Assembly: GCF_023702065.1 (NCBI RefSeq)
Contig: NZ_QFDM01000001.1
Coordinates: forward strand, 947,681 to 1,011,680
DNA length: 64,000 nucleotides
Origin: Methanoculleus oceani
GTDB taxonomy: Archaea > Halobacteriota > Methanomicrobia > Methanomicrobiales > Methanoculleaceae
Direction of reading: 5' to 3'
Each line of letters opens with the position of its first letter. Position 1 is the stretch's first letter. The translations under genes were made by a program, and so were the position numbers. The notes below the pieces were generated by a model. The model was given only the letters and a program-made list of their open reading frames with translations. It was not told the DNA's origin and did no database searches. This document shows, piece by piece, positions 1-7,376 of the stretch.

Positions 1-120
1 CTCTAACGGCACCGTATATGATGGTTGCGAAATCACCCGGGAGAAACCCCCACGGTGTATTTCCCGTATCTTAAAAGCCCTGAACAGGATTCCCCGCACG
101 CAGGGCGCGGGTGTGTGCGG

Positions 121-126
121 AAAAAA
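121..126 (-). terminator. Oligo-T tract after mch
   Basis: Six consecutive A residues on the plus strand give a T6 run on the minus strand, starting 8 nt past the mch stop codon. Archaeal termination commonly needs only an oligo-T run, so this is a plausible mch terminator. No strong hairpin is visible beside it. Confidence 0.4.
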
Positions 127-133
127 GTTGTGG

Positions 134-1081
134 TTAGATGAACCCGAAGGACTTCAGCGTCACTTCGGGGTTGACGGCTCCCACGTGGTAGACCTTGCCC
201 TCGGAGAGCTCGTTGATGACCACCTCGGCCGGCGAGAAGAGCGAGGTGTCGATCTGGTAGAAGTCGAAGTTGGCTTCCTTGAAGATCTCGTAGAACGGTT
301 TTCCGTATCCCTTGGACTTGTTGCTCGGGATCCGATCCAGGTAGTCCTTGATCTCCGGGGCGTTCATCGTCAGCATGATGCTCCCGTGGTAGATCGTGGC
401 GTCGTTGGTGCTGCCCATCGCCTTCGTGCCGTCCTTCTTGACGGGGGCGATCGGAGCGTGGCCGATACCTGCGCTGATCTTTCTCGTATCGAATCCGAGT
501 TCGTTCAGCTTGTAGATCGCGGTCTCGACGCAGCGGCCCGCGACCTGGATCGAGCCGACGAGCGATGCCGTGGGGGCGACGACCGCGCAGGTGTTCGCGA
601 CGTCCACGTTGCAGGCCTCGGCGATGTTCTCCATCACCGCGGCGTTCGGGAGGTGGTCGCTCTCGAGGCAGATGACCGCGTAATCGAACTCATCCTCGTA
701 GTCGATGACCTCGTAGGTGTGCTTGGGCTTCAAGGAGAGCGCCCGTGCGGGGCCGCTGCCCATGGCGAAGTACTTATTGACGTTGACCGTCCAGCCCGCC
801 TTCTGGGCGCCGAGGCATGCAATGGATGGGAAATCGGTGCTGACCTCGATGAACGGGATCGGAACGTCCCGGATCCGGCCCATCGTGATGTCGACCTCGC
901 CGAGCCCGCCCATGCAGATCTCGGTGAACCGTCTTCCCGTCAGGTACCCGCCGGTCGTGCTGACGCCGCAGTCAACGATGCGTGCCCCGTTGTCGAGCTC
1001 GTGCGGGACGGCATGGAACTCCTCGGCGTATTCGAAGAGTTCCTCAAAAATATCCAGAGCCAGTTCGTTCACGCTGAGCAT
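134..1081 (-). CDS. mch: Methenyltetrahydromethanopterin cyclohydrolase
   Basis: Soluble cytoplasmic enzyme that interconverts 5-formyl- and 5,10-methenyl-tetrahydromethanopterin in the CO2-reduction branch of methanogenesis. The 315-residue product has the usual family length. It carries the family blocks IACLGAQKAGW (about residues 87-97), YFAMGSGPARALSLKPK (104-120) and APTASLVGSIQVAGR in the middle. The start at 1081 (MLSVNEL) is chosen over an ATG 24 nt upstream for two reasons: GAGGT lies 7 nt before it, and characterised Mch proteins begin at this point. It lies 49 nt downstream of cdc6 on the same strand, so the two may be cotranscribed. No odd residues were noticed. Confidence 0.97.
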   Translation of the reverse strand: MLSVNELALDIFEELFEYAEEFHAVPHELDNGARIVDCGVSTTGGYLTGRRFTEICMGGLGEVDITMGRIRDVPIPFIEVSTDFPSIACLGAQKAGWTVNVNKYFAMGSGPARALSLKPKHTYEVIDYEDEFDYAVICLESDHLPNAAVMENIAEACNVDVANTCAVVAPTASLVGSIQVAGRCVETAIYKLNELGFDTRKISAGIGHAPIAPVKKDGTKAMGSTNDATIYHGSIMLTMNAPEIKDYLDRIPSNKSKGYGKPFYEIFKEANFDFYQIDTSLFSPAEVVINELSEGKVYHVGAVNPEVTLKSFGFI

Positions 1082-1130
1082 GTGGAAAACCTCATCAGAA
1101 TACAAACGGTGGGGGAATAGATAAGGATTA

Positions 1131-2267
1131 TCAAATCGTCTGCCGCAGGTGTTCCAGCACGCGTCCGGGATCGTACCGGAGGCTGATCAGCCGGGTCCTC
1201 CCCCTTCCCTGGCGGTAGTGGAGGTTCAAGAGCCGCATCGCGTCAAACTTCTGGATTATCTCGTAATACTTGGTGTAACTGACTCCTTCCTGCTCTTTTA
1301 CGAACCGGTAGACGTCGCCGGCGTTCATCTCCTGGTCGTCGCGGGCCGACATCTCCGCGATCCTCCCGAGCACCCCCCTCTCCTCGGCCTTGAGCGCCCG
1401 AAGCGAGAACGCAAGGTGCAGGTACCGCGAAACCTCGTATGCCTTGCAGACATCCTCTCGCTCGACGGAACGGCGTGCCTCCTTTTCGGCGTTCAGGGCT
1501 GCACGCTTGAGAAGGTCGATACCGACGCGGAGGTCGCCGCTCTTCATCGTCTGCTCCACCACGAGGTCCAGCGTCTCGGGCCGGATGACGTTCGGGTAGA
1601 GCCCCTGCAGGACCCGCTCCTCGAGGATGCCGTGCACCTCCTCCTCCGAGTAGGGGGGGAAGTAGATCTCGGTGGGCCGAAATACCGATGCCACCCGGGC
1701 GTCGACCTCGCTCTGCAGGGTGACGGACATGTCGCTGACGATGGCGACGACACCGATCCGGACGCCCGGATAGGCCTCGTGCGAGCGGAGCAGTGGATAG
1801 AGCACCTGGTTGATCTCGTTCTCGTAGAGAAGGTAGTTTGCGTCGTCGAGCGCCACAAGGAGCACCTGCTCCTCCCGCTGCAGGACCCGGGCTATGGCGT
1901 CGAAGACCTGCTTGAACGATGTGCCTGACGCCGGCGGCGGGTGTCCGGTGACCCGGCGGTAGATCTGCGAAAAGATGGCGAACTTGGTGTTGTCGATCTG
2001 GCAGTTGATGTAGACGGGGACGAGTTTCTTCGTGGTCTCCTCGATCTCGGCAAGGACCTTTTTGACGCTCGTCGTCTTCCCCGTCCCCGGGAGGCCCCGG
2101 CAGATGGTGTTGAGGGGTCGGGCCCCCCGCAGGCCCGGCCGGACCTGAAAAGCGAGTTCCCGGATCTGGGCGTCACGGTGGTTGAACTGCTCGGGAACGT
2201 AATCGATCTCGAAGACTTCAGGGTCCCGAAAAAGCGTCTCGTCCCACATGAGCAGGTTCTTCTTCAT
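1131..2267 (-). CDS. cdc6: Orc1/Cdc6-type replication initiator ATPase
   Basis: AAA+ protein that binds origins and loads the MCM helicase in archaea. The 378-residue product has Walker A GLPGTGKTT (about 58-66), Walker B LLVALDDAN (about 136-144), a sensor-2 region around SGDLRVGID (242-250), and a C-terminal winged-helix-like segment (about 300-378). A TATA element (2291-2298) is centred 27-28 nt upstream of the ATG, so the mRNA is probably leaderless, although GAGGT also lies near the start. mch follows and the zinc-ribbon gene precedes on the same strand. Archaeal origins often lie beside cdc6, but only 74 nt separate it from the upstream gene and I found no convincing origin-recognition boxes. 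Confidence 0.95.
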   Translation of the reverse strand: MKKNLLMWDETLFRDPEVFEIDYVPEQFNHRDAQIRELAFQVRPGLRGARPLNTICRGLPGTGKTTSVKKVLAEIEETTKKLVPVYINCQIDNTKFAIFSQIYRRVTGHPPPASGTSFKQVFDAIARVLQREEQVLLVALDDANYLLYENEINQVLYPLLRSHEAYPGVRIGVVAIVSDMSVTLQSEVDARVASVFRPTEIYFPPYSEEEVHGILEERVLQGLYPNVIRPETLDLVVEQTMKSGDLRVGIDLLKRAALNAEKEARRSVEREDVCKAYEVSRYLHLAFSLRALKAEERGVLGRIAEMSARDDQEMNAGDVYRFVKEQEGVSYTKYYEIIQKFDAMRLLNLHYRQGRGRTRLISLRYDPGRVLEHLRQTI

Positions 2268-2290
2268 TATACAAACCTCGGATACAGTAG

Positions 2291-2298
2291 TATATATA
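2291..2298 (-). promoter_or_regulatory. TATA box of cdc6
   Basis: TATATATA centred about 27-28 nt upstream of the cdc6 ATG. At normal archaeal spacing this puts transcription start at or next to the start codon, implying a leaderless mRNA. Confidence 0.6.
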
Positions 2299-2341
2299 TC
2301 CTCCAGGTTGTTCTTCCTTCATCGCGCGGATCCTGCAGGGC

Positions 2342-2932
2342 CTATGGCTGTTCCATGCACTTCTTGCAGAGTGTTTTGCTCATGAAGAGCTGAGAGAGTT
2401 TTGCCTGTGATTTTGTCACTTCTGCTCCGCACATCTCGCAGACGTCCTCCCCGGGAGCGGCGGGCGGCTTTGCCGCGACCGGTGCCTGTTCCGGGGCCGC
2501 CTCCGGCTGTGCCGGAACCGCTTCCAGGGGTTTTGCGGGCGGTTCGGGGATCCGGGGCGGCTCCGGGTGTTCCGGCGCCGCCGGGATCGCTCTCTCGATG
2601 ATCTCGGGCGAAGGGCAGGCTTTCTCCTCCTCCCGGGGTGCCGGTTCAGTCTCCGGGGTCGTTGTCGCCGCCGGCTCGGGAGCCTTCTCCTCCCGCGCCG
2701 GTGCCTGTGGCGCTGCAGGCTTGACCGCGAGAACGCGCCGCCGGTACGCATCCACGCGCTCGGCGGTTGCCTGATCGCCGCGTCCGAGCCGGGCAAGCAT
2801 CCCGTCGAGGAACGTGATAAGGTCGTCCACATCCTCACGGGTCTCTACATCCCCCTCGACCTCGAGGCGGAGGTTTTCATAGTTCTCGAGGTTGATGGTG
2901 ATCCCGATGGTGACTTCCTTCTTGCTGGACAT
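2342..2932 (-). CDS. Zinc-ribbon protein with acidic/proline-rich linker, unknown function
   Basis: Not recognised as a named family. The 196-residue protein has three parts. An N-terminal compact region (about 1-75) contains the pattern ITINLENYENLRLEVEG. A low-complexity Pro/Glu/Ala linker spans about 80-160. A C-terminal four-cysteine zinc ribbon, CEMCG ... CKKC, spans about 165-194. There is no membrane segment or signal peptide. The start at 2932 (MSSKKEV) is preferred because a TATA box lies 28 nt upstream; an upstream ATG at 2986 would precede that promoter. It is 74 nt upstream of cdc6 on the same strand, which hints at a nucleic-acid-related role, but this is only context. Confidence 0.75.
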   Translation of the reverse strand: MSSKKEVTIGITINLENYENLRLEVEGDVETREDVDDLITFLDGMLARLGRGDQATAERVDAYRRRVLAVKPAAPQAPAREEKAPEPAATTTPETEPAPREEEKACPSPEIIERAIPAAPEHPEPPRIPEPPAKPLEAVPAQPEAAPEQAPVAAKPPAAPGEDVCEMCGAEVTKSQAKLSQLFMSKTLCKKCMEQP

Positions 2933-3288
2933 ATATTCCAGTAAATATTGTATTCCATTATATACAATTCCACCGGCGACCCGCATCGCCTCTCCATTCG
3001 GTCAGTCCGGTCGTGTTTCTCCGCCTCCTGCATTGAGAGCAGTCCGTGCCGCCGGTCATCGGTCCGGTAGAAACGGGGGTTGTCCCGGGCGTTCCGGCAG
3101 GTTCCCGTCCCGGCAACCTGGCGGGCGGGACCCGTGCCGTCCGCTGCCCCGCCGGTCTGAAACCCGGAGCATCGTGGGCCTGGGAGTATTTCCTCTCCCA
3201 TTGATTTTTATATTCTTGCCGCTATACTGGCGGGTGGAGTTCCCGACAGGTATACCCGGTAGCCCGTACGATATGCCCGAGGAGCGTG
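2933..3288. other. Divergent intergenic region
   Basis: 356 bp between the zinc-ribbon gene and the first beta-helix gene. It holds the minus-strand TATA box at 2957-2964 and, on the plus strand, an AT-rich TTTTATATTC-like element near 3206-3215 that could serve the beta-helix gene. The GC-rich middle shows no coding pattern, tRNA or rRNA that I can recognise. Confidence 0.6.
2957..2964 (-). promoter_or_regulatory. TATA box of zinc-ribbon gene
   Basis: TATATAAT on the minus strand, centred 28-29 nt upstream of the chosen ATG at 2932. The spacing implies a leaderless transcript and supports the shorter start. Confidence 0.6.
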
Positions 3289-4848
3289 ATGATTACCCGC
3301 CTGCATGAAAAACCGGCAGAATCGCCCCGGAAACGCCCGGCCGGCACGGACCTGCCGGTCGTTCTCCTGGTTGGCATAGTTGTCGGCCTCCTGCTCGTCC
3401 CGAGTGCTGCTGCAGCACCGGGAGCGTCGCTCGTTGTGGCGGCAGGCGACAGCAGCCCTGCATCGAAGGCACAGGCGAACTACACCTGTGACGGTCTCGA
3501 CGATCAGGTGGAGATCCAGGCGGCGCTTGCCGCACTGTCCCCGGGCGGCACGCTCGTCCTCTCCCGCGGCACGTTCAACTGCTCGGGAAGCATCGTTCCC
3601 TCCGCCGGGACGACGCTCCTCGGCCAGGGTCCGGAAGCAACGAACCTTTCGTTCAGCCGGAACGGGATGCTCAATGTCTCCGAGGAGCACGTTACCCTGG
3701 ACGGGTTTCATATCGAGGGGTCCGGCTACGTGAATGCGAGTACGAACACGACCCTCGACCTCACCCAGTGGCTGGGCGTGCTCACCATCTACGCGAGCGA
3801 TACCCGGGTTTACAACGTCACGGGCACCGCCGACGCGAGTATCCAGGCCGTCTTTCTCCTGCTCCACAACCCGAACATCTACGCCCCCATCCTCCAGGAC
3901 GTCGAGTTCGTCAACTGCAGGGCCGTGGACACCGGGACCTACGGGTTCCTCCACAACGCCTGGGGGTCGGAGAACACGACGATCAAAAACATCCGCTACA
4001 GGAACTGCGCTGCGATCAACTGCGGCAGGTACGGCGCGTTCAACCCCTGGGTGACCGGATTCGACTTTGCCGAGCAGAACGACATCGAAGGGCTCCGGGT
4101 GACGGACTGCCTCGCGGAAGGCAGCCTGGAGTCCGGGTTCCACTTCGAGTGGAACCCGACGAAGCAGGACTGCGTCTTCATCAACTGCTCGAGCCGGAAC
4201 AACGGGCAGAAGCCCTCTCCCGGGGACTATCTGGTTGGCGACCCGGACTTCTTCGGGTCCGGCTTCTACATCCCGGGAGGACAGGTCTCCCTGATAGACT
4301 GCCGGGCCGAGGAGAACAGTGCGTTCGGGTTCTTCATCATCAACCCGGACGGTATGCTCCTGTACAATTGTACCGAAAGGGGCACCGGGCGCGTCCCGGG
4401 CATCGCTCTCTCCCAAAAACCCATCTCGTACTGTATTCTCCAGTCCATGCCTGTCCCGGCAAACCCGTCCATCGTGATGGATCACTGCCGGAGTCTCGAT
4501 TCGAACGGTTGGGGCCTCTTTATCTGCGGCACGGAGAACGCACTCATCAGGGATTTCACCATGACCGATCCGGCGGGCATCGACGGTATCGGGGCGATAT
4601 TGGGGTGCCCTTCCGGAGAACTCCCGGTGAACTCGACGATCGACATGGGTGTCTCCAACTCGACCATCGATCTCGCCGCATCGGGAGACCGGCCACAGAC
4701 GCTGGTGTACATTGTGAATAACAGAAACGTCACGTATTCCGGGATGGTCGTCTCCGATGCCGTCAGGCCGGTGCTGGTCGAGTGGACCCTGGCGGGGGGT
4801 GTGGACCTCTCCGGCCTCGAGGTGCTGCCGGCCAACAGCACGGCATAG
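3289..4848 (+). CDS. Secreted right-handed beta-helix protein, family A copy 1
   Basis: 519-residue exported protein. A basic N-terminus is followed by a hydrophobic segment ending in SAAAAPG (about 22-45), consistent with a signal peptide or N-terminal anchor. The rest has many short Asn/Gly/Val turns typical of right-handed parallel beta-helices. It opens with CDGLDDQVEIQAALAAL, as in pectate-lyase-3-type domains. Blocks shared by all four family A members are VDTGTYGFLHNAWG, NPWVTGFDFAE and ESGFHFEW; their His and Asp residues are candidate functional residues. The ATG at 3289 is preferred over the GTG at 3286 because GGAG lies just upstream. Its fold relatives are polysaccharide lyases and epimerases, but activity is unproven and it could be structural. 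Confidence 0.85.
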   Translation: MITRLHEKPAESPRKRPAGTDLPVVLLVGIVVGLLLVPSAAAAPGASLVVAAGDSSPASKAQANYTCDGLDDQVEIQAALAALSPGGTLVLSRGTFNCSGSIVPSAGTTLLGQGPEATNLSFSRNGMLNVSEEHVTLDGFHIEGSGYVNASTNTTLDLTQWLGVLTIYASDTRVYNVTGTADASIQAVFLLLHNPNIYAPILQDVEFVNCRAVDTGTYGFLHNAWGSENTTIKNIRYRNCAAINCGRYGAFNPWVTGFDFAEQNDIEGLRVTDCLAEGSLESGFHFEWNPTKQDCVFINCSSRNNGQKPSPGDYLVGDPDFFGSGFYIPGGQVSLIDCRAEENSAFGFFIINPDGMLLYNCTERGTGRVPGIALSQKPISYCILQSMPVPANPSIVMDHCRSLDSNGWGLFICGTENALIRDFTMTDPAGIDGIGAILGCPSGELPVNSTIDMGVSNSTIDLAASGDRPQTLVYIVNNRNVTYSGMVVSDAVRPVLVEWTLAGGVDLSGLEVLPANSTA

Positions 4849-5160
4849 CATCCGGACGGCTGCATCGCGGTCGGGGGTGTTCGGGGTTCCCCGGTTCCGG
4901 ATTCTCCGGTTCCGGATTCTCCGGTTCCGGAAAACCACCACGCATGAATTTCTAACCCGCCCGGGGTCGGAGATCCCGGGGTTGCCCCCCCGGAGTTCCG
5001 GGCCGAACCCTCCGGGGGGATCAGGTCGGCTAAACCCTTAAATGGTACTTCTGCGCCATAGGGGTATGAGCCGGGCAGAAGGCGTTGCGGCCCCTCTCGA
5101 TCCCGGGTCCGGACGGTCCCGTACGAGATACACCGGCAACGTCGAAGAGGTCATAGTTCC
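4849..5160. other. Intergenic region with short tandem repeat
   Basis: 312 bp between two family A genes. It contains the 15-bp tandem repeat at 4891-4930 and several C/G-run inverted repeats around 4970-5025. AGAGGTC near 5145-5150 may be the ribosome-binding site of the next gene. The short reading frame at 5042-5233 has no coding character. Confidence 0.5.
4891..4930. repeat. 15-bp tandem repeat, 2.7 copies
   Basis: Two perfect copies of CCGGTTCCGGATTCT (4891-4905 and 4906-4920) and a partial third, CCGGTTCCGG (4921-4930). Each contains the palindrome CCGGTTCCGG-like core. It sits 40 nt after the stop of the first beta-helix gene. Confidence 0.9.
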
Positions 5161-6813
5161 ATGTCGGCAAGACTACCTCTGGGAGCCAGAGACAGACGTA
5201 TCCTCATCGCCATCGCGATCATACTCTCGGTGATCGTCGCCATCGTGCTGATCGTATACTTTTATCCGCCGGTCCCGGTGCCTCCGCCTCCTCCTCCGCC
5301 GCCCATCACCCCGATTCCCACGACGCCGGTAGTGCCGCCGGTGGTGGCCGGACCGACGATCGTCGTCGCGGCAAGCGACGGCAGCGCCGCGTCGAAAGCC
5401 CGGGCCGACGTCCTGTGCGACGGTACCGACGATCAACGCGAGATCCAGGAGGCGTTCGATTCGCTGTCGTCGTCGGGCGGCACGGTCGTCCTGACCGAAG
5501 GCACGTTCAATTGTGCCGGGAGCATCTACCCCTCCGTGAATACCATGCTTCGCGGGGAGGCGCCGGATGCAACGTTCCTCGAGTTCACCCGGAACGGGCG
5601 GCTCCATGTCACCCGGGAAGGCGTCACGCTCTACAATTTCCACGTCCGGGGCACCGGATACCCGCAGACCGGGACCGACCTCTGGCTCGGCGTGGTCACC
5701 ATCTATGCGAGCCACGCGAAGGTCCTCGCCGTCGAAGGGACCGCCGATGCGAGCACCCAGGCGGTCTTCCTCCTGCTGCATGACCCGGACGTCTACGCCC
5801 CCCTCCTCCAGGACGTCGAGTTCGTCAACTGCCGGGCCGTGGACACCGGAACCTACGGGTTCCTCCACAACGCCTGGGGAACGGAGAACAAAGTGATCCG
5901 GAACGTCCGCTACGAGAACTGTCAGGCGATCAACTGCGGCAGGTACGGTGCGTTCAATCCCTGGGTGACCGGGTTTGACTTTGCCGAGTTAAACGACATC
6001 GAAGGGCTCCGGGTGACGAACTGCCTCGCGGAAGGCAACCTGGAGTCCGGGTTCCATTTCGAGTGGGACCCCGAGAAGCGGGACTGCATCCTCGAGAACT
6101 GCATCAGTAAGAACAACGGACAGAAAGCCTACCCGACGAAGCCCTACCGGGAGGACGATAAGTCGACGCACTACTTCGGGTGCGGTTACTACGCCCCCCG
6201 GGGGGACATCACCTTCATCAGCTGCTACTCAGAGGGGAACAGCCGGCATGGGTTCTACGCGACGAACGGCGGCAAGCTCTACAACTGTGTCGACAAAAAC
6301 GTCGGCGCCGGGAAGACCGATTACCGGCACATCCAGCCGGCATCGTTCTACGCTGCCCCGACCCGTTCGATTGCCCCGTCTCTGGTGCTCGAGAACTGCT
6401 CGAGCATCGATTCATGCGGGTATGGCCTGCACATCGACTTCGCAAGCGACGTCTGGATCAAGAACTTCCGTCTGGAGAACCCGGCCGGGATCGACGGAAA
6501 GGCGACAAACCTTGGCGGGTCGCAGGGGGGGCCGCTGGCCAACTCCGTGGTAAACATCTATGCGTCGGGCAACCGGGCTGAAACGTTGATCTGGGCCCGG
6601 AATAACGATAATGTCGAGTACTCGGGTCGGATAGTCTCAGATACGGCAAAGCCGTTCGTGATCGAGGGAGATCGCACCAGGAATGTCCGGATCAAGGATA
6701 TGGAGATCGTCTCTGCAAGCCTCGCGCCGTTTAACAACGGTGTGGTCCTCACGAATACGGTGCCTGCGGGAGCGGTGACGTTTGAGAACGTGGCGGTCAC
6801 CTCGGGAGTGTAG
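5161..6813 (+). CDS. Membrane-anchored beta-helix protein, family A copy 2
   Basis: 550 residues. A short basic head is followed by one long hydrophobic helix (about 13-36) with no clear cleavage site, then a polyproline/threonine stalk (about 37-65), then the family A beta-helix. This suggests a single-pass anchor holding the helix off the membrane. The domain opens with VLCDGTDDQREIQEAF and keeps the shared blocks VDTGTYGFLHNAWG, NPWVTGFDFAE and ESGFHFEW. The ATG at 5161 has AGAGGTC about 10 nt upstream. Its neighbours are family A copies 1 and 3 in the same orientation, so the group probably arose by tandem duplication. The function in surface-glycan binding or processing is inferred. Confidence 0.85.
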   Translation: MSARLPLGARDRRILIAIAIILSVIVAIVLIVYFYPPVPVPPPPPPPPITPIPTTPVVPPVVAGPTIVVAASDGSAASKARADVLCDGTDDQREIQEAFDSLSSSGGTVVLTEGTFNCAGSIYPSVNTMLRGEAPDATFLEFTRNGRLHVTREGVTLYNFHVRGTGYPQTGTDLWLGVVTIYASHAKVLAVEGTADASTQAVFLLLHDPDVYAPLLQDVEFVNCRAVDTGTYGFLHNAWGTENKVIRNVRYENCQAINCGRYGAFNPWVTGFDFAELNDIEGLRVTNCLAEGNLESGFHFEWDPEKRDCILENCISKNNGQKAYPTKPYREDDKSTHYFGCGYYAPRGDITFISCYSEGNSRHGFYATNGGKLYNCVDKNVGAGKTDYRHIQPASFYAAPTRSIAPSLVLENCSSIDSCGYGLHIDFASDVWIKNFRLENPAGIDGKATNLGGSQGGPLANSVVNIYASGNRAETLIWARNNDNVEYSGRIVSDTAKPFVIEGDRTRNVRIKDMEIVSASLAPFNNGVVLTNTVPAGAVTFENVAVTSGV

Positions 6814-6826
6814 TGACGCTTCGCGT

Positions 6827-6843
6827 GGGGGCCCGGTGCCCCC
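6827..6843 (+). terminator. GC hairpin after family A copy 2
   Basis: Perfect 6-bp stem GGGGGC/GCCCCC with a 5-nt loop, starting 14 nt after the stop codon. There is no T-run after it, so it could be an mRNA 3' structure and not a terminator. Confidence 0.35.
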
Positions 6844-7232
6844 TTCCGTCTGGTGACGCCGGCCATGTGGTCCCGGTATCCTGAAAAACGCCCTGACTAC
6901 CGGCGTGTCGCGGAATCCTGACCGGTGCCGGATACCTGACGTCATTCTATGGCTGATCCGGTTGCGACCGGGTGTCGCACGGGTCTGTGCCGCAGGCATT
7001 CCCCCGGCCTCTCCGGGGTGCGGCAGGGGGGGTGGCTGCCGCCCCGGTTGGTTGGCGACGGAGATCTTTGAATATAAGGGATTTTTATAAAATTTACTGG
7101 ATGATAACTCGTATTCAGGGTTCGTTCACCCGTCCGGAATGTCCCCTCGAACCTCCGGTCGGGACAGGTATTCTCCGGGATATCTGCGCTAAAGTTTAAT
7201 TGTATATTTATGTTTTTCTCTTCTCACCTAAA

Positions 7233-7249
7233 TTTTGGAAATACCAAAA
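7233..7249. promoter_or_regulatory. Perfect 17-bp dyad, possible operator
   Basis: TTTTGG-AAATA-CCAAAA is a perfect inverted repeat, followed at once by a second dyad, GCAATT (7254-7259) with AATTGC (7272-7277). Both lie about 100-145 nt upstream of the dockerin beta-helix gene. A regulator-binding role is inferred from symmetry and position only. Confidence 0.4.
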
Positions 7250-7376
7250 ACCAGCAATTCTCGCTGAAAATAATTGCCTGTTTGTAATTTAAAATAATCT
7301 GGATTGTCTAATTAATTTAAAAAACATTTTAAATTGCGGTTGTCAGATAATGCAGTATCTCCCAAGAGGTGAGATA

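Larger units (their letters stand above)
6814..7376. other. Long AT-rich upstream region of dockerin gene
   Basis: 563 bp. The first 200 bp are GC-rich without a recognisable gene. From about 7070 the sequence turns strongly AT-rich and holds two inverted repeats (7233-7249 and 7254-7277), TATA-like stretches near 7310-7336, and the ribosome-binding site GGTGA at 7368-7372. It is probably a regulated promoter region with a leader. Confidence 0.55.

Noticed and set aside
1..2341. Replication origin beside cdc6
   Set aside because: Archaeal origins often lie next to cdc6, but the upstream gap is only 74 nt and no repeated origin-recognition-box-like sequence was found around the gene.
3208..4941. 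577-codon open frame antisense to the first beta-helix gene
   Set aside because: It mirrors the strong third-position GC bias of the real gene on the plus strand, is rich in Arg/Asp/Val/Gly and has no domain or signal. Similar long antisense frames lie opposite most genes here.
5042..5233. 63-codon frame upstream of family A copy 2
   Set aside because: It has no coding character, overlaps the start of the real gene in another frame and lacks a ribosome-binding site.
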